This document shows, in pieces, positions 33,889 through 41,799 of a DNA stretch of 64,000 nucleotides (position 1 is the stretch's first letter; every line of letters starts with the position of its first letter). The notes beneath the pieces were generated by a model, which was given only the letters and a program-made list of their open reading frames with translations, did not search any database and was not told the origin of the DNA. The stretch is from JAZKFT01 sp965246935 (GTDB lineage: Bacteria > Bacteroidota > Bacteroidia > Chitinophagales > Chitinophagaceae). The DNA lies in NCBI GenBank assembly GCA_965246935.1, contig CBDFGC010000022.1, positions 1 to 64,000 of the forward strand, given 5' to 3'. The position numbers and the translations under genes were made by a program.

Positions 33889-34455
33889 ATCTTTCTTCAC
33901 TCCTTTAAAAGGCATACCTAATTCTTTCAGCAACTCAAATGCCTCCTCATTCGTAGAAGCGGTCGTTACAAAAGTGATGTCCATACCGGTAATCTTATTC
34001 ACCTTATCAATATCAATTTCCGGAAAAATGATTTGCTCGGTTACACCCAATGTGTAATTGCCGCGGCCATCAAATGCTTTATCGTTAATCCCTTTGAAGT
34101 CACGAACCCGTGGCAAAGCCACACTTACCAGGCGATCTAAAAATTCATACATCCTTTCGCCACGTAAGGTCACTTTAGCACCAATGGGCATATTCTTACG
34201 CAACTTGAAATTGGATATATCTTTTTTTGACATGGTGGCAATGGCCTTTTGCCCTGTAACGTTGGTTAATTCATCTACTGCAACATCTACCAGTTTCTTA
34301 TCTGTTACCGCGCCGTTTACCCCACGATTTACACAAATTTTAGTAAGCCGGGGCGCCTGCATCACACTTTTATAACCAAAGCGTTTCATCAGTGCAGGGA
34401 TTACATCCTTTTTATATTTATCTGCCAGCCGTGGGCTGTATGTTGTTGTTTCCAT
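33886..34455 (-). CDS. rplE: 50S ribosomal protein L5
   Basis: The 189-residue protein has the L5 signatures KICVNRGVNGAVTDKKLVD and LRGERMYEFLDRLVSVALPRVRDFKG, binding 5S rRNA. Its ATG shares one base with the rplX stop (TAATG), so translation is coupled. A GGAGGTGATC sequence 5 bases ahead of the ATG resembles a strong Shine-Dalgarno site but also codes the last rplX residues. Confidence 0.97.
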   Translation of the reverse strand: METTTYSPRLADKYKKDVIPALMKRFGYKSVMQAPRLTKICVNRGVNGAVTDKKLVDVAVDELTNVTGQKAIATMSKKDISNFKLRKNMPIGAKVTLRGERMYEFLDRLVSVALPRVRDFKGINDKAFDGRGNYTLGVTEQIIFPEIDIDKVNKITGMDITFVTTASTNEEAFELLKELGMPFKGVKKD

Positions 34456-34793
34456 TATCTGATCACCTCCCCTGATTTTTTTGAAGTACGAACTAATTTA
34501 CCATTGTCACGGGTACGCTTCACTTTTGAAGGTGCCCCTGCTTTTGCATCCCACAGCATTACGTTAGAAATAGCGATGGGCGCTTCTTTCTTGGTAATAC
34601 CGCCTTTTGTATTCTGTGCAGAAGGCTTGGTATGACGGGTTTGTACGTTTACGCCTTCTATCAACACTTTTGCTTCTTCAGGTAGTACAGCTAAAACGGC
34701 ACGGGGCTTTTTAAGGTCCTTATCATCGCCGGAGATTACTACTACCGAATCGCCCTTTTTAATGTTGAACTTGGGTTTGAATCTATCTGCCAT
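34455..34793 (-). CDS. rplX: 50S ribosomal protein L24
   Basis: From ATG 34793 (MADRFKPKFNIKKGDSVVVISGDDKD) the protein has 112 residues. The KOW motif lies at GDSVVVISGDDKDLKKPRAVLAVLPEEAKVLIEGVNVQTRH. The 26 extra residues of the longest frame have no match in the family and overlap the rplN stop. L24 starts 50S assembly. Confidence 0.96.
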   Translation of the reverse strand: MADRFKPKFNIKKGDSVVVISGDDKDLKKPRAVLAVLPEEAKVLIEGVNVQTRHTKPSAQNTKGGITKKEAPIAISNVMLWDAKAGAPSKVKRTRDNGKLVRTSKKSGEVIR

Positions 34794-34842
34794 TGTATAT
34801 ACTTGATGTGAGGTCTTTAAACCTGACAGTTTATAATTTTCT

Positions 34843-35211
34843 TTAAAGCACTTCCGGCGCCAGTGAAACAATTTTCATGTACCCCTTGTCACGCAGTTCC
34901 CGTGCAACAGGGCCAAAGATGCGTGTACCACGCGGATCATCCGAAGCATTCAGTAAAACCACAGCATTATCATCGAAGCGGATATATGAACCATCTTTAC
35001 GGCGAAGTTTGTTCTTGGTACGAACAATCACTGCCTTTGTAACCGTTCCTTTTTTGATACCACCTGCGGGAATAGCATCTTTAACGGTAACAACGATCTT
35101 ATCACCAATCTTTGCATAATCCTGCCCACTGTTTCCCAATACACGGATGCAAAGCACTTCTTTGGCACCACTGTTATCTGCTACATTTAACCTGCTTTCC
35201 TGCTGAATCAT
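34843..35211 (-). CDS. rplN: 50S ribosomal protein L14
   Basis: The 122-residue protein MIQQESRLNVADNSGAKEVLCIRVLG is a textbook L14, with VKDAIPAGGIKKGTVTKAVIVRTK and RGTRIFGPVARELRDKGYMKIVSLAPEVL. It joins the L3-L14 bridge to the 30S subunit. Confidence 0.98.
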   Translation of the reverse strand: MIQQESRLNVADNSGAKEVLCIRVLGNSGQDYAKIGDKIVVTVKDAIPAGGIKKGTVTKAVIVRTKNKLRRKDGSYIRFDDNAVVLLNASDDPRGTRIFGPVARELRDKGYMKIVSLAPEVL

Positions 35212-35228
35212 TTTAATTAAGCTTTAAG

Positions 35229-35318
35229 CCGTCAGCCATCAGCTGTCAGCATTTTAATATTTTATCAGATATAAGAAACATCAACTGAAAGCTGATTTCT
35301 GACAGCTGATAGCTTCTG
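35229..35318. repeat. inverted heptamer arms (CCATCAG / CTGACAG) between rpsQ and rplN
   Basis: Left run 35229-35250 is CCGTCAG, CCATCAG, CTGTCAG; right run 35283-35318 is CTGAAAG, CTGATTT, CTGACAG, CTGATAG. Both have a strict 7-base period and complement each other. The spacer is about 32 bases. Confidence 0.65.
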
Positions 35319-35319
35319 A

Positions 35320-35577
35320 TTATTTTACTTTTTCCAATACTTCCACCAGGCGCCAGCGTTTGGTTTTACTTAACGGACGCGTTTCCATAATTTTCACTAC
35401 ATCGCCTTCGCTGCATTCATTCTTTTCATCATGAGCATGAAGCTTTGTTGTCTTCTTGATAAACTTTCCGTAGATCGGGTGCTTTACTTTACGTTCAACA
35501 GCAACGGTAACGGTCTTCTCCATTTTATTGCTGGTTACTACACCTGTTCTGGTCTTGCGCAGATTTCTTGCTTCCAT
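35320..35577 (-). CDS. rpsQ: 30S ribosomal protein S17
   Basis: The 85-residue protein MEARNLRKTRTGVVTSNKMEKTVTVAVERKVKHPIYGKFI has the S17 OB fold and the DEKNECSEGDVVKIMETRPLSKTKRWRLVEV signature. It is 25 bases after rpmC on the message. Confidence 0.97.
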   Translation of the reverse strand: MEARNLRKTRTGVVTSNKMEKTVTVAVERKVKHPIYGKFIKKTTKLHAHDEKNECSEGDVVKIMETRPLSKTKRWRLVEVLEKVK

Positions 35578-35602
35578 TATTCTGATTATTTTGAGAGGTA
35601 GC

Positions 35603-35815
35603 TTATGCTAAACCCATTTCACGCTTGTTCAATTCTGTTTTCATCCGGGCTACATCACGGCGCAGGGCACGGATACTCATTGGATTTTCCAAAGGAGTAA
35701 TGGTGTGAGCAAACGACATTTTGCGGATTCTCATTTCATTATCCTCAATCCTTGCCTCCAGATCTTCCAGCGTTACTTCCTTCAGGCTTTTATTAAATTC
35801 TATTTTCTTAGACAT
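35603..35815 (-). CDS. rpmC: 50S ribosomal protein L29
   Basis: The 70-residue coiled protein has RMKTELNKRE at its C terminus and the L29 spacing RIDDNEMRIRKM-like (here ARIEDNEMRIRKMSFAHTITPLENPMSIRALRRDVAR). L29 sits at the exit tunnel near the signal recognition particle site. Confidence 0.95.
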   Translation of the reverse strand: MSKKIEFNKSLKEVTLEDLEARIEDNEMRIRKMSFAHTITPLENPMSIRALRRDVARMKTELNKREMGLA

Positions 35816-35821
35816 CTCTTT

Positions 35822-35934
35822 CCAATTTGAAAATGTGACAATTGCTCAATAACTCAATGGAAAAATTTGTTTCAAGCTCAGCTTTCGTTAATGTATTCAT
35901 TTAGCGATTGAGCCATTGAGTAATTTGCTAATTA
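35822..35934. repeat. inverted word-repeat arms (AATTGCTCAAT / ATTGAGCC) between rplP and rpmC
   Basis: Left run 35822-35860 holds CAATTTGAA, GACAATTG, CTCAATAA, CTCAATGG; right run 35897-35934 holds TAGCGATTGAGCCATTGAGT and AATTTGC. About 36 bases lie between. The right arm reaches the rplP stop. Confidence 0.6.
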
Positions 35935-36351
35935 AGCTATATAATCTCTGCGTACAATAAATTTGGTGGCTACGGGCAGTTTGGCTGCAGCTAATTTCAT
36001 CGCATCTTTTGCTACTTGTTCAGATACACCGTCGCATTCAAAAATAATACGTCCTGGTTCTACTACGGCGGCCCAGAATTCCGGATTTCCTTTACCCTTG
36101 CCCATACGCACTTCGGCAGGTTTACGCGTAATTGACTTATCCGGGAAAATGCGAATCCATACACTTCCTTCTCTTTTCATAGCACGGGTCATCGCCTGAC
36201 GGGCACTTTCAATCTGGCGGTTGTTCAGCCAAATTGGTTCTAATGCTTTTAGTGCAAATGATCCGAATGATATGGCAGCACCGCGTTTTGCTATTTCACG
36301 AATGCGGCCTTTCTGTTGTTTCCTATGTTTTGAACGTTTCGGTTGTAACAT
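35932..36351 (-). CDS. rplP: 50S ribosomal protein L16
   Basis: The 139-residue protein MLQPKRSKHRKQQKGRIREIAKRG has the L16 elements FGSFALKALEPIWLNNRQIESARQAMTRAMKREGSVWIRIFPDKS and GKGKGNPEFWAAVVEPGRIIFE. L16 organises the aminoacyl-tRNA site. Confidence 0.98.
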   Translation of the reverse strand: MLQPKRSKHRKQQKGRIREIAKRGAAISFGSFALKALEPIWLNNRQIESARQAMTRAMKREGSVWIRIFPDKSITRKPAEVRMGKGKGNPEFWAAVVEPGRIIFECDGVSEQVAKDAMKLAAAKLPVATKFIVRRDYIA

Positions 36352-36361
36352 TTCTTTTAAT

Positions 36362-36445
36362 TTCTCAATTTAAAAATTGCTCAATTGCTCAATTAAATCT
36401 CAGGCTGTATTTACTAATTGAGCCATTGAGTTATTGAGTCAATTG
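36362..36445. repeat. inverted word-repeat arms (ATTGCTCA / TTATTGAG) between rpsC and rplP
   Basis: Left run 36362-36396 contains ATTGCTCA twice in an 8-base period; right run 36415-36445 contains AATTGAGCCATTGAGTTATT and GAGTCAATTG. The spacer is about 18 bases, so the hairpin would be compact. Confidence 0.65.
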
Positions 36446-36449
36446 ATAA

Positions 36450-37268
36450 TTATCTCCGGCCGCCGCCGCCACGGTTTCCACCACCGCCACCACGGTTATC
36501 ACCACCACGGCCGCCACCTCTGTTATCACCGCCACGTCCACCTCTGTCATCTCTGCGGTCGTCCCTTCTTTCATCACGGCGAGGTTCATTCTGACCTTCT
36601 TTAGCACCAGCTATAATATTCGGATTCAGATCTCTTTTGCTAAGTACTTCTCCTTTACAAATCCAAACTTTAATTCCGATTTTACCATATACCGTCAACG
36701 CAAATACATTTGCATAATCGATATCCATACGGTAGGTATGCAATGGCACACGGCCGGATTTGATTTCTTCGCTACGGGCTATTTCTGCACCACCCAGGCG
36801 GCCGCTCGCTTTTACTTTTATCCCTTCAGCACCCATACGGAGTGCAGATTGAATAGACATTTTAATGGCCCGTTTGAAATTGATACGGTTTTCAATCTGG
36901 CGGGCAATCGTGTCAGCCACAATCATGGCATCCACTTCAGGCCTGCGTATTTCCAGAATATTTATTTGTACATCGTCTTTACCGGTCAGCTTCTTCAGTT
37001 CTTCCTTAATCCGGTCTACTTCTCCACCACCCTTACCAATGATGATACCTGGCTTGGAAGTATGGATGGTAATGATCAGCTTATTGAGTGTACGCTCAAT
37101 TACAATTTTTGCGATACCGCCTTTATTGATACGTGCATTCAGGTAGTTGCGAATCTTATTATCTTCAATCAGTTTGTCGCCAAAGTCTTTCTTTGTGCCA
37201 AACCAATTACTTTCCCAGCCACGAACGATACCTAACCTGTTACCAATCGGGTTTGTTTTTTGACCCAT
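36450..37268 (-). CDS. rpsC: 30S ribosomal protein S3 with an RGG-rich C-terminal tail
   Basis: From ATG 37268 (MGQKTNPIGNRLGIVRGWESNWFG) the product has 272 residues. The KH domain reads SKPGIIIGKGGGEVDRIKEELKKL and the S3 C-terminal domain GVKVKASGRLGGAEIARSEEIKSGRVPLHT. Past the usual end, residues about 228-272 form a charged then Gly/Arg tail (EPRRDERRDDRRDDRGGRGG and further RGG units). The core is standard S3, which lines the mRNA entry and has helicase activity with S4. The tail is an unstructured RNA-binding type extension; its role is unknown. Confidence 0.96.
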   Translation of the reverse strand: MGQKTNPIGNRLGIVRGWESNWFGTKKDFGDKLIEDNKIRNYLNARINKGGIAKIVIERTLNKLIITIHTSKPGIIIGKGGGEVDRIKEELKKLTGKDDVQINILEIRRPEVDAMIVADTIARQIENRINFKRAIKMSIQSALRMGAEGIKVKASGRLGGAEIARSEEIKSGRVPLHTYRMDIDYANVFALTVYGKIGIKVWICKGEVLSKRDLNPNIIAGAKEGQNEPRRDERRDDRRDDRGGRGGDNRGGGRGGDNRGGGGGNRGGGGRR

Positions 37269-37274
37269 AGTTTT

Positions 37275-37392
37275 AATTTGACAATTTTCAAATTCGACAA
37301 TGTGCAAATGCTATTACCACATTGTTTATTAATATTGATATTGTTCCTTTTGAAAATTGCAGATCAGCATTTGCTAATTTGCTAATTTTCAT
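37275..37392. repeat. inverted word-repeat arms (CAATTTTC / GAAAATTG) between rplV and rpsC
   Basis: Left run 37275-37310 holds TTTGACAA, TTTTCAAA, TTCGACAA, TGTGCAAA; right run 37350-37392 holds TTGAAAATTGCAG, ATCAGCATTTGCTAATTTGC. The match is looser than in neighbouring gaps. Confidence 0.5.
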
Positions 37393-37401
37393 ATTTATTA
37401 A

Positions 37402-37743
37402 TTAGAGTTCCTTTTCGTCAACAATTACAGTTACATGGTTGCTACGTTTTTTTATCCGGTAACCACGGCCCTGGGGAGCCGGGCGCATCCTTTTCAGACT
37501 ACGGGCTTCATCCACCATGATTGTTTTTATCCGCAGCGTGCTTTCGTCAGCACCCTCATTGATACCTTTCCAGTTATACACAGCGCTTTTTACCAGTTTT
37601 GAAAGTGGCACAGCAGAATGTTTGGCATGATGATCCAATACGGCTAATGCTTTATTTACATCCATCCCACGTACCATATCCGCCAGCAGGCGCATTTTAC
37701 GCGGAGACGTTGGATAATTTTTCAGTTTTGCTACAGCTTCCAT
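37402..37743 (-). CDS. rplV: 50S ribosomal protein L22
   Basis: The 113-residue protein MEAVAKLKNYPTSPRKMRLLADMVRGMDVNKALAVL ends RMRPAPQGRGYRIKKRSNHVTVIVDEKE, the L22 hairpin lining the exit tunnel. Its order between rpsS and rpsC is standard. Confidence 0.97.
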   Translation of the reverse strand: MEAVAKLKNYPTSPRKMRLLADMVRGMDVNKALAVLDHHAKHSAVPLSKLVKSAVYNWKGINEGADESTLRIKTIMVDEARSLKRMRPAPQGRGYRIKKRSNHVTVIVDEKEL

Positions 37744-37752
37744 CTTTGTTTA

Positions 37753-37897
37753 GTTTCAAGTTTAAAGTTTAAGGTTTAAAGTTCTGTAACACTATCGCTT
37801 AAACTATTTCTTATCAGGAAAACTGTTTAAAATTTATGGTTTCAGATTTAGTAACAAAAGTTGTTTTAAAGAACTTTGAACCTTAAACTTTAAACGG
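37753..37897. repeat. inverted heptamer arms (TTTAAAG / CTTTAAA) between rpsS and rplV
   Basis: Left run 37753-37785 is TTTCAAG, TTTAAAG, TTTAAGG, TTTAAAG (7-base period); right run 37870-37897 is GAACTTTGAACCTTAAACTT and TAAAC. The spacer is about 84 bases. The same word occurs at 59788-59820 and 61480-61517 around pyrD. Confidence 0.65.
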
Positions 37898-37901
37898 CTA
37901 T

Positions 37902-38171
37902 TTATTTCTTACTACCGCCGTGACCTCTGAAGTTACGCGTTGGTGCAAATTCGCCCAACTTATGGCCTACCATAAATTCAGTTACATAAACAGGTATAAA
38001 CTTATTACCATTGTGTACCGCAAATGTTTGCCCTACAAAATCAGGGGTAACGGTAGAACGCCGGCTCCAGGTTTTGATAACCGTTTTTTTTGCCTTACCA
38101 TCTAAGATGTTAGTAATTTTCTTATCCAGCTTTACATCTACGTAAGGACCTTTTTTTATCGAACGACCCAT
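37902..38171 (-). CDS. rpsS: 30S ribosomal protein S19
   Basis: The 89-residue protein MGRSIKKGPYVDVKLDKKI contains WSRRSTVTPDFVGQTFAVHNGNKFIPVYVTEFMVGHKLGEFAPTR, a complete S19 of the 30S head. Confidence 0.98.
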   Translation of the reverse strand: MGRSIKKGPYVDVKLDKKITNILDGKAKKTVIKTWSRRSTVTPDFVGQTFAVHNGNKFIPVYVTEFMVGHKLGEFAPTRNFRGHGGSKK

Positions 38172-38175
38172 ATTT

Positions 38176-38272
38176 CTAATTTGAAAATTTTACAATTTCT
38201 CAATTGCTCAATTCTGATTTTTAGTTTTAAGACCGCAACTGATCAATTGAGACATTGAGCAATTGAGTCATT
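38176..38272. repeat. inverted word-repeat arms (CAATTGCTCAATT / CAATTGAGACATTG) between rplB and rpsS
   Basis: Left run 38176-38213 includes ACAATTTCTCAATTGCTCAA; right run 38241-38272 includes GATCAATTGAGACATTGAGC then AATTGAGTCA. The spacer is about 27 bases. Confidence 0.65.
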
Positions 38273-38278
38273 TTCACA

Positions 38279-39121
38279 TTACTTATTTGGCAGCTTCTTG
38301 CCATCCCTGCGCTGGATAATCATCTTGTTAGACGATTTGCCACGTTCCCTGGTTTTTAATCCCCGTGAATATTGACCATTTCTGCTACGTGGCTGCCCGC
38401 CTGATGCTTTACCTTCACCACCACCCATTGGATGATCCACCGGATTCATGGCTACACCACGGGTACGGGGGGTAATACCTCTCCACCGATTGGCGCCTGC
38501 TTTACCAATACTTTGCAGGTTATGGTCGCTATTGGAAACCACGCCTACGGTAGCAAAGCAATTAATTAAGATTTTACGCAATTCACCACTTGGCATTTTC
38601 AACACGGCATACTTTTCTTCTTTATTACTTAGCTGAGCCGAAGTACCGGCACTACGAACCAGTTTTCCACCCTGGCCTGGCTGCATTTCAATATTATGCA
38701 CATTGGTACCGAGTGGCATAAATTTAAACTGTAATGCGTTTCCTAATTCCGGAGCCACATTATCGCCACTTACAACCGTAGCACCTACCTGCAATCCCTG
38801 CGGAGCCAGGATATAACGTTTTTCACCATCTACATAATGCAGCAATGCAATAAAAGCAGTACGGTTTGGATCGTATTCAATACTGGCAACCTTTGCCTCT
38901 ATCCCTTTTTTATCCCTTTTAAAATCAATAATACGGTATTGCTTTTTGTGGCCTCCACCAATGTAGCGCATAGCCCGGCGACCTTGGAAATTACGACCAC
39001 CAGTTCTGTTCTTAGTATCCAACAAGCTTTTTTCTGGCGTGTCGGTTGTTAGTTCAGCATAGGCATTCCCAATACGCCAGCGTGTGCCGGCAGTCATTGG
39101 TTTATATTTTTTTAGTGCCAT
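38279..39121 (-). CDS. rplB: 50S ribosomal protein L2
   Basis: The 280-residue protein MALKKYKPMTAGTRWR has the L2 OB and SH3-like domains and the peptidyl-transferase-proximal motif GVAMNPVDHPMGGGEGK containing the conserved His. Length and order are normal. Confidence 0.98.
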   Translation of the reverse strand: MALKKYKPMTAGTRWRIGNAYAELTTDTPEKSLLDTKNRTGGRNFQGRRAMRYIGGGHKKQYRIIDFKRDKKGIEAKVASIEYDPNRTAFIALLHYVDGEKRYILAPQGLQVGATVVSGDNVAPELGNALQFKFMPLGTNVHNIEMQPGQGGKLVRSAGTSAQLSNKEEKYAVLKMPSGELRKILINCFATVGVVSNSDHNLQSIGKAGANRWRGITPRTRGVAMNPVDHPMGGGEGKASGGQPRSRNGQYSRGLKTRERGKSSNKMIIQRRDGKKLPNK

Positions 39122-39218
39122 TTTGTTGATTCTGTTTCGTTCTGTTATTGCAGGACTGAGCTTAGCGGTGTCAGTTCATCACCATACTATTAGGCCAGGC
39201 GCAAGGCAGGCCCCTACA

Positions 39219-39518
39219 TTATATTTCACCGTACAAGTTGATTTCTTCGTTTTCAGCAATTGTTACAATTGCTTTTTTCTTGGCAGGTTTGCGGCCCGAA
39301 ATAATCCCGGATTTTGTCTGACGGTTTTTAGCTTTAGCCGGTGTGGTGGCTGTATTTACCGTCATCACCGTAACGTTATAAAACTGCTCTATTGCTTTTT
39401 TTATTTCCAGTTTATTTGCCTTTCTGTCTACTACAAAAGAATACCGGCGAAATTTTTCCGTTTGCTTATTTACTTTCTCGGTAAGCATCGGCCGTATTAA
39501 TACATCATTCAGTTTCAT
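39219..39518 (-). CDS. rplW: 50S ribosomal protein L23
   Basis: The 99-residue protein MKLNDVLIRPMLTEKVNKQTEKFRRYSFVVDRKANKLEIKKAIEQFYNVTVMTVNT is a full L23, the docking site for trigger factor and SRP at the tunnel exit. The 97-base gap to rplB shows no clear word arms. Confidence 0.97.
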   Translation of the reverse strand: MKLNDVLIRPMLTEKVNKQTEKFRRYSFVVDRKANKLEIKKAIEQFYNVTVMTVNTATTPAKAKNRQTKSGIISGRKPAKKKAIVTIAENEEINLYGEI

Positions 39519-39543
39519 TTCTCTAATTTGATCAGTTTATGAA

Positions 39544-40176
39544 TTAGGCTTCTGCTTCTACGTCTGTAAATAATTTGGCAGCTCCTTCGGTTAATACCAT
39601 AACATCGGCATTTACAATACTGTACGTATTTACATCGCTTAAAGAAGCACTCTGAACTTTAGGCAGATTGCGCATGCTCAAATAAAAGTTGCTGTTATAC
39701 TCCGGGTAAACAACCAATGCCTTTCGGCCGGAAACGTTAAGGGCTTTTAGTAAACCCGTTACCTGCCTGGTTTTCGGCGTTTCCATATTCGGATCTTCTA
39801 TTACTACAATCGCATTTTCCTTTGCTTTAGCACTTAATGCACTAATCTTAGCCAGGTCCTTCACTTTACGGTTTAGCTTAATATCGTAGCCGTGTGGCTT
39901 AGGGCCAAATATAGTACCCCCACCTTTGTATAATGGGTTACGGATATTGCCCTTACGGCTTCCACCTGTGCCTTTTTGCTTGTGCAGTTTTTTGCTGGAG
40001 CCTTTTACTTCGGCACGGGTTTTTACCTTATGTGTACCTTGGTGTTGTGCACTCAGGTACGCTTTTACAGCCAGATAAACCACATGCTCATTTGGTTCAA
40101 TACCAAAAATATCCTCCGGCAAATCAATGGTTCTCCCGGTTTTCCCGCCTTCAATATTTAAAATGTCGATAGTCAT
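39544..40176 (-). CDS. rplD: 50S ribosomal protein L4
   Basis: The 210-residue protein has the L4 loop region QGTHKVKTRAEVKGSSKKLHKQKGTGGSRKGNIRNPLYKGGGTIFGPKPHGYDIKLNRKVK. In E. coli L4 represses the S10 operon by binding its leader; no comparable leader structure was recognised here. Confidence 0.97.
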   Translation of the reverse strand: MTIDILNIEGGKTGRTIDLPEDIFGIEPNEHVVYLAVKAYLSAQHQGTHKVKTRAEVKGSSKKLHKQKGTGGSRKGNIRNPLYKGGGTIFGPKPHGYDIKLNRKVKDLAKISALSAKAKENAIVVIEDPNMETPKTRQVTGLLKALNVSGRKALVVYPEYNSNFYLSMRNLPKVQSASLSDVNTYSIVNADVMVLTEGAAKLFTDVEAEA

Positions 40177-40178
40177 AA

Positions 40179-40796
40179 TTATTTCTGTATTAAAACGATG
40201 GAACCATTGTGGCCGGGAACCGAACCACTTACCAATAAATAGTTTTTATCAGGGAATATTTTCAACACTTTCAGACCTTTTGCCTTTACCCGGTCACCAC
40301 CCATACGGCCTGCCATCCGCATACCTTTAAATACACGGGAAGCATCAGAAGAGTTACCAATAGAACCAGGGGCACGCTGACGGTCATGCTGGCCGTGGCT
40401 TTGCTGGCCTACACCTGCAAAACCATGACGCTTAACCACTCCCTGGAAACCTTTTCCTTTAGTGGTACCTACTACTTCAACTTTATCGCCTTCTGAGAAA
40501 ATATCAACGGAGATGGTTTCGCCCAGCGCTTTTTCGAGGGAGTAATTGCGAAACTCTTTTACAAAACTTTTGGGAGAAGTTTGTGCTTTGGCAAAGTGAT
40601 TTTTTTCCGCTTTGACAGCGTTCTTTTCTTTCTTATCGCCAAAGGCTAACTGATGTGCTGTATAACCATCTGTTTCAACGGTTTTTACCTGCGTAACTAC
40701 GCAAGGCCCAGCTTCAATAATGGTGCAGGCAGTTTGCCGGCCATTGGCATCGAAGATGTTGGTCATCCCGATTTTTTTACCAATAATTCCTTTCAT
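40179..40796 (-). CDS. rplC: 50S ribosomal protein L3
   Basis: The 205-residue protein MKGIIGKKIGMTNIFDANGRQTACTIIEAGPCVVTQVKT has the L3 extension GFQGVVKRHGFAGVGQQSHGQHDRQRAPGSIGNSSDASRVFKGMRMAGRMGGDRV; the Gln of GGQ-like VGQQSHG region is the usual methylation site. It is two bases from rplD. Confidence 0.97.
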   Translation of the reverse strand: MKGIIGKKIGMTNIFDANGRQTACTIIEAGPCVVTQVKTVETDGYTAHQLAFGDKKEKNAVKAEKNHFAKAQTSPKSFVKEFRNYSLEKALGETISVDIFSEGDKVEVVGTTKGKGFQGVVKRHGFAGVGQQSHGQHDRQRAPGSIGNSSDASRVFKGMRMAGRMGGDRVKAKGLKVLKIFPDKNYLLVSGSVPGHNGSIVLIQK

Positions 40797-41095
40797 TCAA
40801 ATTCCGGTTTGTGCCCGGCAGGGTAAATAGGACTCCCGAAATGTATCGGAATCGATCCCAGTTTGCCAACGACCTTTTCCTTTTGCTCCCTCCCGCTAAG
40901 GTGGGGGAATTCAGAAGTACCGTTGGTAAACAAACCCTGAAAGGCTTGTTCATATTTTATTCCGTTGTATTGCTACGCAGGCTTATGATGTACATCAGCG
41001 CTCTTTTTTCCCGATTGAATCGGAATTGAGAGATGATAAGTTAAGAACTTTTTGAAATTATCCGTTGTGTTCAAATCCACCGATCAGGATGATGG
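40797..41095. other. 300-base gap between rpsJ and rplC, no gene seen
   Basis: No frame longer than about 70 codons and no family match. It holds small hairpins CCGAAATGTATCGG (near 40836) and CCGATTGAATCGG (near 41013). An untranslated spacer this long inside the S10 cluster is unusual; it may carry a regulatory element, but I cannot name one. Confidence 0.5.
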
Positions 41096-41401
41096 TTAGG
41101 CTTTGATCTCTACCTCAACACCACTTGGCAAATCCAGTTTGCTAAGTGCATCAACGGTGCGGCTACTGCTTGTGTAAATATCCAGCAAACGCTTGTGTGT
41201 ATTTAATTGGAACTGTTCCCTTGCTTTTTTGTTTACGTGCGGTGAACGCAATACCGTAAATATCTTTTTGTGCGTAGGCAAAGGAATTGGACCAGTTACA
41301 ACAGCACCTGTGCTGCGTACTGTCTTTACAATTTTCTCAGCCGATTTATCTACCAGGTTATGATCGTAAGACTGTAACTTAATTCTAATACGTTGAGACA
41401 T
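41096..41401 (-). CDS. rpsJ: 30S ribosomal protein S10
   Basis: The 101-residue protein MSQRIRIKLQSYDHNLVDKSAEKIVKTVRSTGAVVTGPIPLPTHKKIFTVLRSPHVNKKAREQF is canonical S10. It is the first gene of the S10 cluster and carries the strongest promoter seen in the window directly ahead. Confidence 0.98.
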   Translation of the reverse strand: MSQRIRIKLQSYDHNLVDKSAEKIVKTVRSTGAVVTGPIPLPTHKKIFTVLRSPHVNKKAREQFQLNTHKRLLDIYTSSSRTVDALSKLDLPSGVEVEIKA

Positions 41402-41430
41402 GATTCAAAGACCCTTATGATTTGGGAGCG

Positions 41431-41463
41431 CAAAAGTAAGGGTTTGCAGTTGTACAGGCAAAG
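41431..41463 (-). promoter_or_regulatory. promoter of the S10-spc ribosomal operon (TTTG, 20 bases, TACTTTTG)
   Basis: On the minus strand CTTTG at 41463-41459 is followed after 20 bases by TACTTTTG at 41438-41431. Both boxes and their spacing match the Bacteroidota -33/-7 pattern. Transcription would start near 41425, giving a leader of about 25 bases before rpsJ. Confidence 0.75.
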
Positions 41464-41799
41464 AAAAATTTTACTATTTATGAAAATTTTTCGGCAGGGT
41501 AAAAATGATGTCTGACAGAAGATTTGCACGCTTGGTAAAAGCAAGCTTATTTGTCCTTTTAAGTTCACCACAAGCTTCATATTCAGCGGCTTATAGGATA
41601 AATGCTTAGCAGTAAAGCTGGTAAGCATATAACTTTGAGGTGAGAGTATATGAATATGAGATTATCATACTGTCGGCAAAAGCTGCACGGTTGGACTTAT
41701 TACTTCGCCAAAAGAAGTTCAGTTCCTTGAATTCAAAAGCAAATAGTGGTAGTTATGAAGATAAAAATGGAAATATGATTGCTCTACATTACGTATTTA
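41464..41799. other. gap between the S10 promoter and the exonuclease gene, no gene called
   Basis: About 335 bases. A plus-strand frame at about 41622-41818 (NFEVRVYEYEIIILSAKAARLDLLL) has protein-like composition but no ATG and overlaps the exonuclease 3' end. It could be a remnant; nothing else is apparent. Confidence 0.35.

Noticed and set aside
34453..34475. Strong Shine-Dalgarno site ahead of rplE
   Set aside because: GGAGGTGATC also encodes the last residues of L24 and is the only such site in the operon, so it may be coincidental in a phylum that rarely uses it.
40797..41095. L4-type autoregulatory leader before rplC
   Set aside because: Only short local hairpins are present; no recognisable E. 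coli-like S10 leader fold, and the gap is inside the operon.
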